Assembly (NCBI RefSeq): GCF_000427425.1
Contig: NZ_KE386493.1
Coordinates: 132,711-196,710, forward strand
Reading direction: 5' to 3'
From: Caldanaerobius polysaccharolyticus DSM 13641
GTDB lineage: Bacteria; Bacillota; Thermoanaerobacteria; Thermoanaerobacterales; Caldanaerobiaceae
DNA length: 64,000 nt
Notes under the pieces: model-generated
What the model was told of the DNA's origin: nothing
What the model saw: the letters and a program-made list of their open reading frames with translations, nothing else
Databases searched by the model: none
Shown here: piece by piece, positions 8,256 to 16,766 of the stretch
Numbering within the stretch: position 1 is the first letter of the stretch
Layout of the letters: every line of letters starts with the position of its first letter
Made by a program: the position numbers and the translations under genes

Positions 8256-9588
8256 GAGAGTTGCGTTTAGGCTTGCGGGGTGCATGGCTGAATTCATTCT
8301 GTATATGCCATGGATGGCCTATTCCTATTACCTTGTGTACCGCAACAGGGTAGCCGCAACGGAATATTGGCCTGTCTTCTTTGCGTTTATGCTTATGGGG
8401 ATAGTGATTACAGACCTTTTGCTTCAGAAAAAAAGCGCTGTATACAGTGTGACGTCGTATCTCATAGGGATTTTGCCTTTAGGGATCGCTGCGCCGGTTG
8501 TGATGCGCAGGTGGGGTGTGCTTTCCGTGGCTTTGTTTTGCCTGTTTTCGCTAGTGAGTTACGCGCGCGGTGTGAGTTTTGCCCGTTGTAGTTTCAAAAA
8601 CGTTTACGGCAGGTCTAAGTTTATCGGCGGCCTTGCTGTCCTCTTTATCGCGTATGGGACTTCTGTGCTGTACAGAGATTTTAACTGGTTTGAAGGTACG
8701 GTTATAGGGCTTGCCGTGGTTTTCGTCGTATTGTCTATGGCGCTATTGAATCAACTCCAATTGCTCAACATGTTTGAGCTGATGAATGCTGAGTCCATGG
8801 CGAGTCACAAGGACGTAAGGCTTAGAAACCTGTTGTTTTCCCTTATGTGCTCTGGCTTTATTGTGCTTATATTTTGGTTTAAGTACGTAGTAAGGCTTTT
8901 ATCTGCTATAGCGCAATACGCTGGGCATGCCGTAAGGTATATCGTGACACTGGCTTTGCGGTGGTTGATAACATGGCTGAATAAGTCGCATTCCAGCCAT
9001 GTCGACAATACGCCTCATGTTTCTGAAAGCATAAATATGCTACAGGGTAAAGATCCTTCCCACTGGGTTGCTATAATAAAAGCCATTTTAGAGTATATCC
9101 TCTACGCCGTGACGGTGGTGATTATAGCAGCCCTTGTCTACGCTGTAGTCAGGGCAGTATTAAGATGGTTTTTCGCCTTTGTAACTGCTTATATGCACAG
9201 GGAAGATGAGGAGCGGAATTTTATATTTTCGTGGGATGATGTATTGGTGGAGCAGGCCAAAAAGTTACGCCATTCGGTAAGCCGCCACATAAAAAGGCTA
9301 AGGAGGAGATTTGAAACGCCTGTAGAGTACCTGCGCTTTCTGTACCGCGAGGCTGTGTACCACATGGCTATGAAGGACGGAGACAATCGCTGTGGCATAA
9401 ACGCTTCCTTTACACCTGATGAAATTCACCGCAACATAAAGCGGGTCTTTCCATGGGTAGATCCCGATTTTGAGAATCTTACGGCCCTGTACAAAAGGGC
9501 GCGTTACAGCAATTGCGCTATTACTGATGAAAGCGTAAAAGAGGCAAAGAGGTATAGGGATAAGCTGGTGAAGAGTAGAGATAAATAA
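8239..9588 (+). CDS. Membrane protein with C-terminal DUF4129-like region
   Basis: A 449-residue protein that starts at TTG 8239 inside the DUF58 gene. The N-terminal part holds about six hydrophobic segments, then a loop, another membrane segment near residues 275-305, and a basic cytoplasmic tail. The tail (about 345-445) has the YLRFLYREAVYHM and FTPDEIHRNI ... LTALYKRARYS pattern of DUF4129. In many moxR-DUF58 operons the third protein is a transglutaminase-like membrane protein ending in DUF4129; no transglutaminase core with its C-H-D triad is visible here, so this is a shortened form. Confidence 0.7.
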   Translation: MSQYIRRVAFRLAGCMAEFILYMPWMAYSYYLVYRNRVAATEYWPVFFAFMLMGIVITDLLLQKKSAVYSVTSYLIGILPLGIAAPVVMRRWGVLSVALFCLFSLVSYARGVSFARCSFKNVYGRSKFIGGLAVLFIAYGTSVLYRDFNWFEGTVIGLAVVFVVLSMALLNQLQLLNMFELMNAESMASHKDVRLRNLLFSLMCSGFIVLIFWFKYVVRLLSAIAQYAGHAVRYIVTLALRWLITWLNKSHSSHVDNTPHVSESINMLQGKDPSHWVAIIKAILEYILYAVTVVIIAALVYAVVRAVLRWFFAFVTAYMHREDEERNFIFSWDDVLVEQAKKLRHSVSRHIKRLRRRFETPVEYLRFLYREAVYHMAMKDGDNRCGINASFTPDEIHRNIKRVFPWVDPDFENLTALYKRARYSNCAITDESVKEAKRYRDKLVKSRDK

Positions 9589-9603
9589 AGGCGTAGGAGA
9601 TGA

Positions 9604-10758
9604 ATGGGCATGAGCAGAAAGATAATCCATGTGGACATGGACGCCTTTTTTGCGTCGGTAGAACAACACGACAAACCTGAGCTGAAAGGGAAGCCTGTGA
9701 TTGTAGGCGGTATTTCGGGCAGGGGTGTTGTTGCCACATGTTCTTATGAGGCGAGAAAATACGGCGTGCATTCGGCAATGCCCATGTATATGGCAAGGAA
9801 GCTGTGCCCCCATGGTGTGTTTTTGCCCACAAGGCACAACCGGTATAAGGAGGTGTCAGACAGAATATTTTCCATACTGTACGGCATAACGGATGTAGTG
9901 GAACCTGTATCCATTGATGAGGCGTATCTGGATGTGACCGGGATCGATAGAGATCCGGTTGATGTGGCCCGCGAGATAAAGCGTAAGGTAAAAGAGACTA
10001 CGGGCCTTACCATATCTGCAGGCGTATCGTACAATAAGTTTCTGGCCAAGCTGGCGTCAGATTGGAACAAGCCCGATGGCCTTATGGTTATAACCCAAGA
10101 GATGGTACCCGACATATTGAGGCCTTTGCCTGTCAGCAAAGTATACGGTATAGGGAAAAAGTCCGCCCAAAAGCTTGATGGCATGGGAATAAGGACCATC
10201 GATGACCTTTTAGGGCTCTCGCAGGCACAGCTACAGGATATCTTCGGCAAATACGGTATTGACATATACAACCGGGTAAGAGGGATAGATGAAAGGCCCG
10301 TTATCGTTACGAGAGATGTAAAATCTATCGGGAAAGAAACGACGCTATTACAGGATACCACCGATAAGTCGCTGTTGTGTGGGTATTTAGAGAGATTTGC
10401 CAGAGAGATATTTACAGAATTAGCCGAAAGCGGGTTACTTGCCAGAACAGTTACGGTCAAAATAAAGACGGCGGATTTTGTGACGCATACGAGGAGCAGG
10501 ACTGTTGGCGACTATATAAGGTCAGAAAGCCAAATATACAGGATTGCTCGTGAGTTAATGGAGGAAGTACATTTTGAAGAAAAAATAAGGCTTATAGGGC
10601 TGTCGGTATCAAATTTGAGCGATAAAAGGTGCGAACAATTATCTATTTTTGATGAGAGCATTCAAAGGCGCCTTAAAATAGAGAGGATACTGAACAGTGT
10701 AAATAAAAAGTTAGGAGAGGGAATAATAAAGACCGCTAAAGATTTTAAAAATTGGTAA
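9604..10758 (+). CDS. dinB: DNA polymerase IV, Y-family translesion polymerase
   Basis: A 384-residue protein; ATG 9604 and ATG 9610 are both possible, the second being better spaced from TAGGAG. IIHVDMDAFFASVEQ at the start and SIDEAYLDVT at about residue 104 give the metal-binding D...DE set of Y-family polymerases. AGVSYNKFLAKLASDWNKP and the helix-hairpin-helix VYGIGKKSAQKLDGMGI follow in order, and the little finger domain completes the protein. It copies damaged DNA with low fidelity. No clamp-binding motif is obvious beyond QLSIFDE near residue 345 (QLSIF), which fits the beta-clamp-binding pentapeptide type QLxLF. Confidence 0.95.
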   Translation: MGMSRKIIHVDMDAFFASVEQHDKPELKGKPVIVGGISGRGVVATCSYEARKYGVHSAMPMYMARKLCPHGVFLPTRHNRYKEVSDRIFSILYGITDVVEPVSIDEAYLDVTGIDRDPVDVAREIKRKVKETTGLTISAGVSYNKFLAKLASDWNKPDGLMVITQEMVPDILRPLPVSKVYGIGKKSAQKLDGMGIRTIDDLLGLSQAQLQDIFGKYGIDIYNRVRGIDERPVIVTRDVKSIGKETTLLQDTTDKSLLCGYLERFAREIFTELAESGLLARTVTVKIKTADFVTHTRSRTVGDYIRSESQIYRIARELMEEVHFEEKIRLIGLSVSNLSDKRCEQLSIFDESIQRRLKIERILNSVNKKLGEGIIKTAKDFKNW

Positions 10759-10801
10759 AATAGTATAAAAAGAATTTATCGAAAGGAGGCAAAATCTTAA
10801 T

Positions 10802-11377
10802 ATGCCATTACCAAGAGAAAACAAGATATATACTTATAAAGATTATCTATCATGGCCGGATAATGAACGCTGGGAGATAATAGACGGGAATGTATATCTT
10901 ATGGCCCCTCCTTCAAGAATTCATCAAAAAGTTTTAGGGGCAATATTTTATCAGCTTTTTAATTATCTTCAAGGCAAATCCTGTGAAGTATACACTGCAC
11001 CTTTTGGTGTAAGACTTCCTTCAGGTGATGAAGATACTGATAGAGATATAAAAACTGTGGTAGAACCTGATATAGTGGTGATCTGTGATAAGTCAAAGCT
11101 TGATGATGAGGGATGCAAGGGGGCTCCTGATCTAATTGTAGAGATAGTTTCGCCATCAACAGCGAGAAAGGACAGGGTAGAAAAGTTTAATTTATACGAG
11201 AAATTCGGTGTAAGAGAATACTGGATAGTAGAACCTGAAAGTAAAATCGTCAGCGTGTTTACTTTGCAGGATAATAAAAGGTACGGCAGGCCTGAAATAT
11301 ACACGGATGAAGATAAGATTAAGGCGTTCATCTTTGACAGTCTTGTGATTGATTTAAAATCTGTATTTGCGTATTGA
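10802..11377 (+). CDS. Uma2-family (DUF820) putative endonuclease, second copy
   Basis: A 191-residue protein starting at ATG 10802 after a strong AAAGGAGG. It carries the same blocks as the gene at 4692: IYTYKDYLSWPDNERWEIID, VEPDIVVICD, APDLIVEIVSPSTARKD and NLYEKFGVREYWIVEP. The D and E...x.V residues fit the PD-(D/E)XK core of Uma2. It is clearly paralogous to, but well diverged from, the first copy, so the pair is not a recent duplication. Function is unknown. Confidence 0.85.
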   Translation: MPLPRENKIYTYKDYLSWPDNERWEIIDGNVYLMAPPSRIHQKVLGAIFYQLFNYLQGKSCEVYTAPFGVRLPSGDEDTDRDIKTVVEPDIVVICDKSKLDDEGCKGAPDLIVEIVSPSTARKDRVEKFNLYEKFGVREYWIVEPESKIVSVFTLQDNKRYGRPEIYTDEDKIKAFIFDSLVIDLKSVFAY

Positions 11378-11395
11378 TTATAATGGTGTTATAAT
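11367..11395 (+). promoter_or_regulatory. Possible sigma-A promoter for the formamidase gene
   Basis: TATAAT at 11390-11395 is preceded, after 17 bp, by TTGCGT at 11367-11372. The -10 is perfect, the -35 poor. It lies 35 nt upstream of ATG 11431. Confidence 0.45.
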
Positions 11396-11430
11396 GAATA
11401 TCAAAAATATTGTGAAGAGAGGCGAAAAAG

Positions 11431-12324
11431 ATGGTGTTGAAAAGAGAAAAATGTATATTTAAATTCTCTCCTTTTCAGGATCCTGCTATCAAGGTTTCAC
11501 CAAACACATCGGTAGAAATTGAAACGTACGATTGCTTTTCGGATCAAATCAAAACAAATGATGATACTCTTGAAAAGCTTGATTGGGATAGGGTTAACCC
11601 AGCAACGGGACCTATATTTATCGAAGGTGCAGAACCAGGTGACACATTAAAAGTCATAATTGAAAAAATAGAAATAGAAAATAGGGCTGTGATAGCAACG
11701 GGGAAGGAGCTTGGTGTACTAGGCGATTTATTTAATACATTGATATCGAAAGTTGTAAATATTGAAAATAATGAGGTTATATTTTCTGATAAGATTAGGA
11801 TTCCAATTAAGCCAATGATTGGTGTCATAGGGGTTGCACCTTCTGACAAGGAGATAAATTGTGGGACTCCAGGTGAACATGGAGGAAACATTGACACAAA
11901 ACTTATTGCTGAAGGGAGTATAGTGTATTTTCCTGTGTTTGTTAAAGGTGCTTTGTTTGCTTTAGGTGATCTCCATGCATGCATGGGAGATGGAGAGGTT
12001 TGTGTATCAGGTACAGAGGTGAATGGAAAGGTAACTGTAAGGTTTGAAGTTCTCAAAGGCTTGAAGATAAATTCACCAATTGTAGTAAATAATGAATGTG
12101 TTTCATTTATTGCATCGGCCTCAACTCTTGACGAAGCTGCTAATTTGGCAGTGCGCTTTGCTCACAATTTTATAAAAGAAAAAACTGATATGTCATCTGA
12201 AGATATCGTTATGCTTTTCAGTTTGATAGGTGATGTAGAAGTATCTCAAATTGTTGATCCTTTAAGAACTGCAAGATTTACTCTGCCATATTGGATTTTT
12301 GAAAAACTGAATATTAAACTTTGA
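11431..12324 (+). CDS. Acetamidase/formamidase family amidohydrolase
   Basis: A 297-residue protein starting at ATG 11431 behind AGAGAGG. The segment GDLHACMGDGEVCVSG (about residues 179-194) and PGEHGGNIDTKLI (about 148-160) are hallmarks of the FmdA_AmdA family, which hydrolyses formamide, acetamide or related short amides to ammonia and the acid. The length is that of the short bacterial form. The permease gene that follows after a few nucleotides suggests uptake and hydrolysis of an amide or amine in one operon. AT content rises here compared with the genes upstream. Confidence 0.85.
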   Translation: MVLKREKCIFKFSPFQDPAIKVSPNTSVEIETYDCFSDQIKTNDDTLEKLDWDRVNPATGPIFIEGAEPGDTLKVIIEKIEIENRAVIATGKELGVLGDLFNTLISKVVNIENNEVIFSDKIRIPIKPMIGVIGVAPSDKEINCGTPGEHGGNIDTKLIAEGSIVYFPVFVKGALFALGDLHACMGDGEVCVSGTEVNGKVTVRFEVLKGLKINSPIVVNNECVSFIASASTLDEAANLAVRFAHNFIKEKTDMSSEDIVMLFSLIGDVEVSQIVDPLRTARFTLPYWIFEKLNIKL

Positions 12325-12339
12325 TTAAGGGGTATGTAT

Positions 12340-13704
12340 ATGGAAAATATGAGAAATGAAAATACAATCGAGCAATTTGGTTATAAACAAGAGCTAAATA
12401 GGTCTTTGACAATATGGGATTTGATTATATACGGTCTTATTTTCATGGTTCCAATAGCTCCGTTTGGTATTTATGGGTATGTATCAGATATTTCTAAGGG
12501 TATGGTTGCTTTGGCATATGCAATTGGTGTTGTTGGCATGATATTTACTGCATTTAGTTACGCAAAACTATCAGAAGACTTTCCGATTTCTGGCTCTGTT
12601 TATTCCTATGCAAGCAAAGGAATAAATCCGACGATAGGATTTTTAAGTGGATGGCTTATTATATTAGATTACATATTAGTTCCAGCTCTTTTATATGTTG
12701 TTAGTGCAGCAGCACTTCATGGGGTATTTCCTAAGATACCTGTAATCGCATGGGGAATTGCTTTTATATTAATAAACACTGTAATAAATGTTCTTGGTGT
12801 AGAGCTTACTGCTAAGTTCAATAAGGTTGTTCTCATTTTAGAATTGATGGTTTTGGGCTTATTCATTGTAGTTGGAATTTATGCGATAGTTAATCATGTG
12901 GGGGGAGCTGAATTTTCATTCAATGCTTTTTATAATCCAAAATATTTTAACTTAAATGTTGTTATGAATGCTGTATCAATAGCAGTGTTAAGCTTTCTTG
13001 GATTTGATGGTATAAGCACACTTGCCGAAGAAGCGAAGGGTGGAAGAAAAACAATTGGAAGAGCGACTGTATTAGCTCTCTTTTGTGCAGGTTTTTTATT
13101 TATATTGCAGACATGGATTGCAGCAATGATTTGGCCGAATTTTAAAGCTTTTAGTAATCTTGATACTGCTTTCTATCAAGTGGCACAGAGAGCAGGGGGA
13201 AAATGGCTAATGTTGACTTGTTCATTAGCAACTGCTTTTGCCTGGGGAATTGCGAACTCATTGGCTGCGCAGGCTGCTATATCTAGGGTATTATATAGTA
13301 TGTCAAGAGATAAGTTTTTACCTGCATTTTTAGCAAAAGTTCATCCTAAATTTAAAACACCATATGTTGCGACTATCTTTATTGCTATCATATCTGCATT
13401 TCTTGTAGTTATATACAGCGAAAAGATAGCTTCACTTACTTCGTTGGTCAATTTTGGTGCGTTATCGGCGTTTATGGTTTTGCATCTCACAGTAATTATA
13501 TATTTTGGGTTCAAGAAGAAAGATAAGAGCATATTGTCATCATTTGTTTCACCTATATTAGGATTTTTAATAATATTTTATGTTTGGATCAATTTAGAAT
13601 CGCATGCAAAGATAGTTGGAGGTTGGTGGTTTGTAATAGGAGTTATCTACTATTTGATTTTGACACTTATATTTAAGAGAAAACCTACTAATTTAGAGGT
13701 TTAA
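12340..13704 (+). CDS. APC-superfamily amino acid or amine permease
   Basis: About 454 residues from ATG 12340, eight nt after AAGGGG (ATG 12334 is too close to that site). Twelve hydrophobic segments are visible. LTIWDLIIYGLIFMVPIAPF and SFLGFDGISTLAEEAKGG (about residues 216-233) match the PuuP/YfnA-like branch of APC transporters. It would import an amino acid, polyamine or amide that supplies the amidohydrolase encoded just upstream. It ends 21 nt before a strong terminator. The first permease (2858-4207) is only distantly similar. Confidence 0.8.
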   Translation: MENMRNENTIEQFGYKQELNRSLTIWDLIIYGLIFMVPIAPFGIYGYVSDISKGMVALAYAIGVVGMIFTAFSYAKLSEDFPISGSVYSYASKGINPTIGFLSGWLIILDYILVPALLYVVSAAALHGVFPKIPVIAWGIAFILINTVINVLGVELTAKFNKVVLILELMVLGLFIVVGIYAIVNHVGGAEFSFNAFYNPKYFNLNVVMNAVSIAVLSFLGFDGISTLAEEAKGGRKTIGRATVLALFCAGFLFILQTWIAAMIWPNFKAFSNLDTAFYQVAQRAGGKWLMLTCSLATAFAWGIANSLAAQAAISRVLYSMSRDKFLPAFLAKVHPKFKTPYVATIFIAIISAFLVVIYSEKIASLTSLVNFGALSAFMVLHLTVIIYFGFKKKDKSILSSFVSPILGFLIIFYVWINLESHAKIVGGWWFVIGVIYYLILTLIFKRKPTNLEV

Positions 13705-13724
13705 TATGGATTAGAGATGAAATA

Positions 13725-13773
13725 AGAAAGCCATCCCCTCAAAAAATTATCAGGAGGGAATGGCTTTCTTTAA
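13725..13773. terminator. Terminator hairpin after the permease gene
   Basis: GAAAGCCATCCCCTC pairs with GAGGGAATGGCTTTC (15-bp stem with one wobble) around an AT-rich loop, followed by TTTAAA. It can serve the forward operon; the reverse complement also carries a short T tract. Confidence 0.7.
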
Positions 13774-13791
13774 AACAAATTACAATGTCAT

Positions 13792-13989
13792 TTACTAAAA
13801 ATGCACATCTTTCAATTATCATCTTATATGTTGATCATTCTTCCAGCCTTAACATTTCTTCCACCTCCTCAAAAATTTTCTTTATAACTTTTTGACTGTA
13901 TACTATACCTGAAAGCAGTTCAGCTTTAAACAAAATATCCTTCTTTTTATTGACGCTTACAGGCGCTTCTTTAATTAAACAACGCACAT
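13792..13989 (-). pseudogene. C-terminal remnant of a Rpn/PD-(D/E)XK-type protein
   Basis: On the reverse strand a frame reads APVSVNKKKDILFKAELLSG, continues through VIKKIFEEVEEMLRLEE, hits TGA and then reads on as STYKMIIE. The EEMLRLEE-STYKMIIE join is how the tail of Rpn family (recombination-promoting nuclease/putative transposase) proteins normally reads, so the TGA looks like a nonsense mutation. The frame is closed upstream by TAA. The N-terminal half of such a protein lies at 15976-16272 on the same strand, so the two are probably one gene split by the IS605-type element between them. Confidence 0.5.
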
Positions 13990-14057
13990 TTTAAGATATT
14001 TTTCTTCTGCTTTAGTCCTTTTCTCCCTGTCAGCAAGGGGCAGTAATGGGTGACTTC

Positions 14058-14307
14058 TCCCATCCCCTGAAGGGGATAGGCTTCCTACCTTCAGGATCAT
14101 CGGTTTTCCTGCTGGCAAGCTGCGTATACATGCTGCGTGCCGCATACATCGTGTAGATATCACGCAGGCTACACCGGTACTATCGCGTTTCCGCTCCCGG
14201 TGGGGGCCGTCGCTCCGCCACAACTAATCCAGTTACTACAGTTTACGCTGCCTCACTCGGAGATACTTTCTTAAGCACGTTATACCGTCTATCCCACCTG
14301 TACACCT
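14058..14307 (-). other. Right-end region of IS605-type element; candidate omega-RNA 3' part
   Basis: Downstream of the tnpB stop on the reverse strand lie about 250 non-coding, GC-rich bases with several dyads, ending in the CCATCCCCTGAAGGGGATAGG hairpin core near 14060-14080. In related elements the guide (omega) RNA runs from the tnpB 3' end to the right end. I see the right location and structure, but no direct proof of an RNA here. Confidence 0.4.
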
Positions 14308-15570
14308 CTACCGGTTCATCCTCAAAAGCCAACCTAAATCGCATCTGCCAAACAGGTAGTTCTTCAGTATGTTCGTGTTCCCGTTTATGTCGGCGTGTAT
14401 TGTTTCTCCACATTCTTCACACTTCCACAAGCCTCTTTCGATACGGTATTCCTTGTTCCTCGCTCCGCACCGGCTGCACGTCTGCGAACTGTATCTCTCA
14501 TTTGCCTTCTTGCTCTGTATCTGCTTCATCAAACTCTTGTAGCTGTGCTGATTTTCTATCTTTGAATACGGCATCTGGTTTATCTTATGACTCGCTACCT
14601 TGTTCTTATCTCCGGTCTCTGCACTGCGCCTTAAATCAGTCAAATCACCTAACAGCGATACTGATATATTTTCTTCTTTATCAAGTACGCCCATCAATTT
14701 CGTCAATGAGTTTACCAGCTGATTTATCCGCCTCTCCAATTTCTTCAATATCCTACCCTTTGCTTTGGAGAGCTTCTTCATCTTCTTTGAACCGTCCTTG
14801 AGCTTGCTCATCCTGCTCTGAAATTCCGCTATCACCTTATTTCGATACTGCACAAGAGACAGGATTTCTCCGCACATTATTAACTGCCTGTTTCCTTCCG
14901 TCGATGTCCTGGCCACTACCGCAGAGTTAATATCGTATGCAGATACCTTCACGTTTACCGATACGGGTACGATGCCGTAATCCCACGTGACGTGCAGCTG
15001 AAGATGCGATACCTCCTTTTTGCGGTACACCGCCTTTACCTTTACCTCAATGGGAGTTCCATTGAGCTTCGTGCCATCGGGCAGCATCAGCATATTTGCT
15101 CCTTCCGGCAACGGTATCGTCACGCTCTCCATCTTTCGTGAAAATTTCAGCGTTATAGCGTTGTTTTTATACTCGAAAGCTTTGTTCCCGTTCTTCCACT
15201 TTATCGTACGCCACAGGTATTTGGATTTATAGTTTGGTGGCCTTATCTCATCATGCCCGTTCTCTTTATGCTTATTATACGATCGTACCGCTTCAAAGTA
15301 GTTTTCCACGACATTCTGGGCGCTCTGGGAATGAAGCTTCTTCCACGACTGGTAGTGTTTAAATTTTGCCTTGAGTTCGCTCTAGGTTGGATACTCCCTT
15401 CCTTCTTTTGCTGCCTGCTTGCTTTCCCATACGCATGAGTTCCATATTTTCGTTGCGGCAAGCATGGGTTCTTTGAATTTGTCAAGCCACCCTTCACCCT
15501 CGAGCGGTATTACCTTCGTTAGGTACAGCCTCCCTTCCTGCTGCTTGCCCTTCTTTTTCGCCCAGCCCAT
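14308..15570 (-). pseudogene. tnpB: tnpB RNA-guided nuclease gene with one in-frame TAG
   Basis: The gene starts at ATG 15570 (MGWAKKKGKQQEGRLYLT), reads 62 codons to GREYPT, meets TAG at 15384-15382, then continues in the same frame as SELKAKFKHYQSWKKLHSQS to the stop at 14308. TnpB signatures follow: AYDINSAVV (RuvC-I aspartate), LLGDLTDLR (RuvC-II region), the zinc ribbon CSRCGARN...CEEC, and HADINGNTN (RuvC-III aspartate). TnpB is the omega-RNA-guided DNA nuclease of IS605-family elements and the ancestor of Cas12. A TTG/GTG restart downstream could make a truncated protein; otherwise the gene is dead unless TAG is read through. Confidence 0.8.
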
Positions 15571-15600
15571 TCTTCCTTTACCTCTCTTTCTTGAGTTAAA

Positions 15601-15888
15601 TTATATTACATTCTTAATGAATATAGTAGAAAACTCAATTCTGACATTCTTCAATATAGTGCCGTAGATTAGTTGCGATGGTGAATATCTCAGTGGTGTG
15701 TATATGAAAAGATGTACATGGTCGTGTTGAAAGGACAAATCCAGTATTTTCACCTCCATACGTTCACATTTTTCTAGAAGCAACCGCTCAAACTCCTTTG
15801 CGACGTCACCTTTCAAAATTTTCCTTCTGTATTTCGGTATCTACACAAAGTGGTAGTTGATATTGTAGTGAGAATATCTCGTCTTATT
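15601..15888 (-). pseudogene. tnpA: tnpA (IS200/IS605 Y1 transposase) remnant
   Basis: Reverse-strand frame: RYSHYNINYHFV, TAG at 15843-15841, then IPKYRRKILKGDVAKEFE and the HUH motif QHDHVHLFIY. In intact TnpA the TAG position is tryptophan (HLVWIPKYRRK), a one-base TGG-to-TAG change. The protein ends early at STIFIKNVI, losing the C-terminal helix with the catalytic tyrosine. It is thus a single-strand transposase gene with at least two lesions. It lies just upstream of tnpB in the same direction, as in classical IS605. Confidence 0.75.
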
Positions 15889-15920
15889 CCTATCTATAGC
15901 TTAATCGTAGCAAAAACTAA

Positions 15921-15973
15921 AAATCGCTGCTCTCATCCCATCCCCTAAAGGAGATAGGCCTTCACGCAGCGAC
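15921..15973 (-). terminator. Hairpin with T tract at the junction of Rpn remnant and IS605 left end
   Basis: TCGCTGC (15924-15930) and GCAGCGA (15966-15972) form a 7-bp stem that encloses the left-end hairpin of the IS. On the reverse strand it is followed by TTTTTAGTTTTT. It would stop transcription coming from the truncated Rpn gene. Confidence 0.5.
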
Positions 15974-15975
15974 TT

Positions 15976-16272
15976 CTATAATTTGTGTTTTTCCATTATC
16001 TCTACTGCATACCGCAACATTCTATACGGCATTGTTTGGTCATTTTCTGATTGAAATTCTATATGGACAGCAACTTCTCCTATATCTGTGTCACATTTAA
16101 ATATCATATCGCTATTTCTACGCTCTACCCTCGTAATCTCTATATTAAGTTCATCTGGTTTTTTAATGTTAAATCCTGTTAAGTACACGAATATATCATC
16201 TGCCATGTCTGAAAACATGTTTTTTACGGTCAAATCGTACGTTTGAGACATTTTATCCCCCTCTTCTTCCAC
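15976..16272 (-). pseudogene. N-terminal half of a Rpn-family PD-(D/E)XK protein
   Basis: 98 residues starting near ATG 16272/16251 with MSQTYDLTVKNMFSDMADDI, the usual opening of Rpn family (PDDEXK) putative transposases. D-M-I-F-K-C-D...EVAVHIEFQSEND provides the D...ExQ catalytic pattern. The protein stops right after VEIMEKHKL, where family members continue for about 200 residues. The stop lies at the edge of the IS605-type element, and a matching tail is found on its other side (13792-13989). Rpn proteins promote RecA-independent recombination through DNA cleavage. Confidence 0.65.
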
Positions 16273-16426
16273 TCTTATAGTATTATATCACATGTGTTCA
16301 GAAAAGAATATGTTGTATTGATCTATAAAAATATCAAAGTAATGTACTGAAAAAAATACAAAAATTTTTTATAAAAAAGAAGGATTTTTAGGATAAATGT
16401 AGAATTATAAAAACAAAAGTTGGTGA

Positions 16427-16600
16427 GAGTTGAATTTTGTAAGTGTAAGTGCGGTGACAGGATCCGCTAGATTCTTGAGGTTGTTTCGGCGCCCAAGGAT
16501 CGATGCGGTGGTCATATTTGGTAAAAAAGATTGGCAGGGGCAGAATATGCTTGTCATGCCAAAAGGCGGTATATTGCCTAAATTCAAAAAGCGAATATAA
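16427..16600 (+). other. Unidentified gene remnant upstream of a terminator
   Basis: A forward frame without a clear start reads VSAVTGSARFLRLFRRPRID and ends with MLVMPKGGILPKFKKRI before TAA at 16598. The GC content is higher than the surroundings and a terminator follows 35 nt later, so this may be the 3' end of a lost gene. I do not recognise the family. It could equally be chance. Confidence 0.25.
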
Positions 16601-16635
16601 TGTGGACGTTAGCAAGGTTGTGTTTCAGAAAGTAG

Positions 16636-16663
16636 AAGGTGAAAAGCACCTTTTATTTTTTTT
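16636..16663 (+). terminator. Rho-independent terminator
   Basis: AAGGTG (16636-16641) and CACCTT (16647-16652) form a short stem followed by TTATTTTTTTT. Confidence 0.55.
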
Positions 16664-16766
16664 ACGACCATCTGCCGAGAACGCTCTCCAATTTATTGGA
16701 GAGATGAAAAGCGGTAAAAATTTGATAAAATAAAGTAGATCTAAAACAGGAAGTAAGTGAGGAAAA

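Larger units (their letters stand above)
14050..15960 (-). mobile_element. IS605-type element (tnpA-tnpB), inactive-looking
   Basis: The element contains a truncated HUH transposase gene and a tnpB gene in the same direction. It is bounded by two matching imperfect hairpins with the same core, ATCCCCT...AGGGGAT at 14062-14077 and ATCCCCT...AGGAGAT near 15940-15955. IS200/IS605 elements have subterminal hairpins instead of inverted repeats and make no target duplication, so exact ends cannot be set by eye. Both genes carry an in-frame TAG and tnpA lacks its 3' part, so autonomous transposition is unlikely. Confidence 0.7.
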
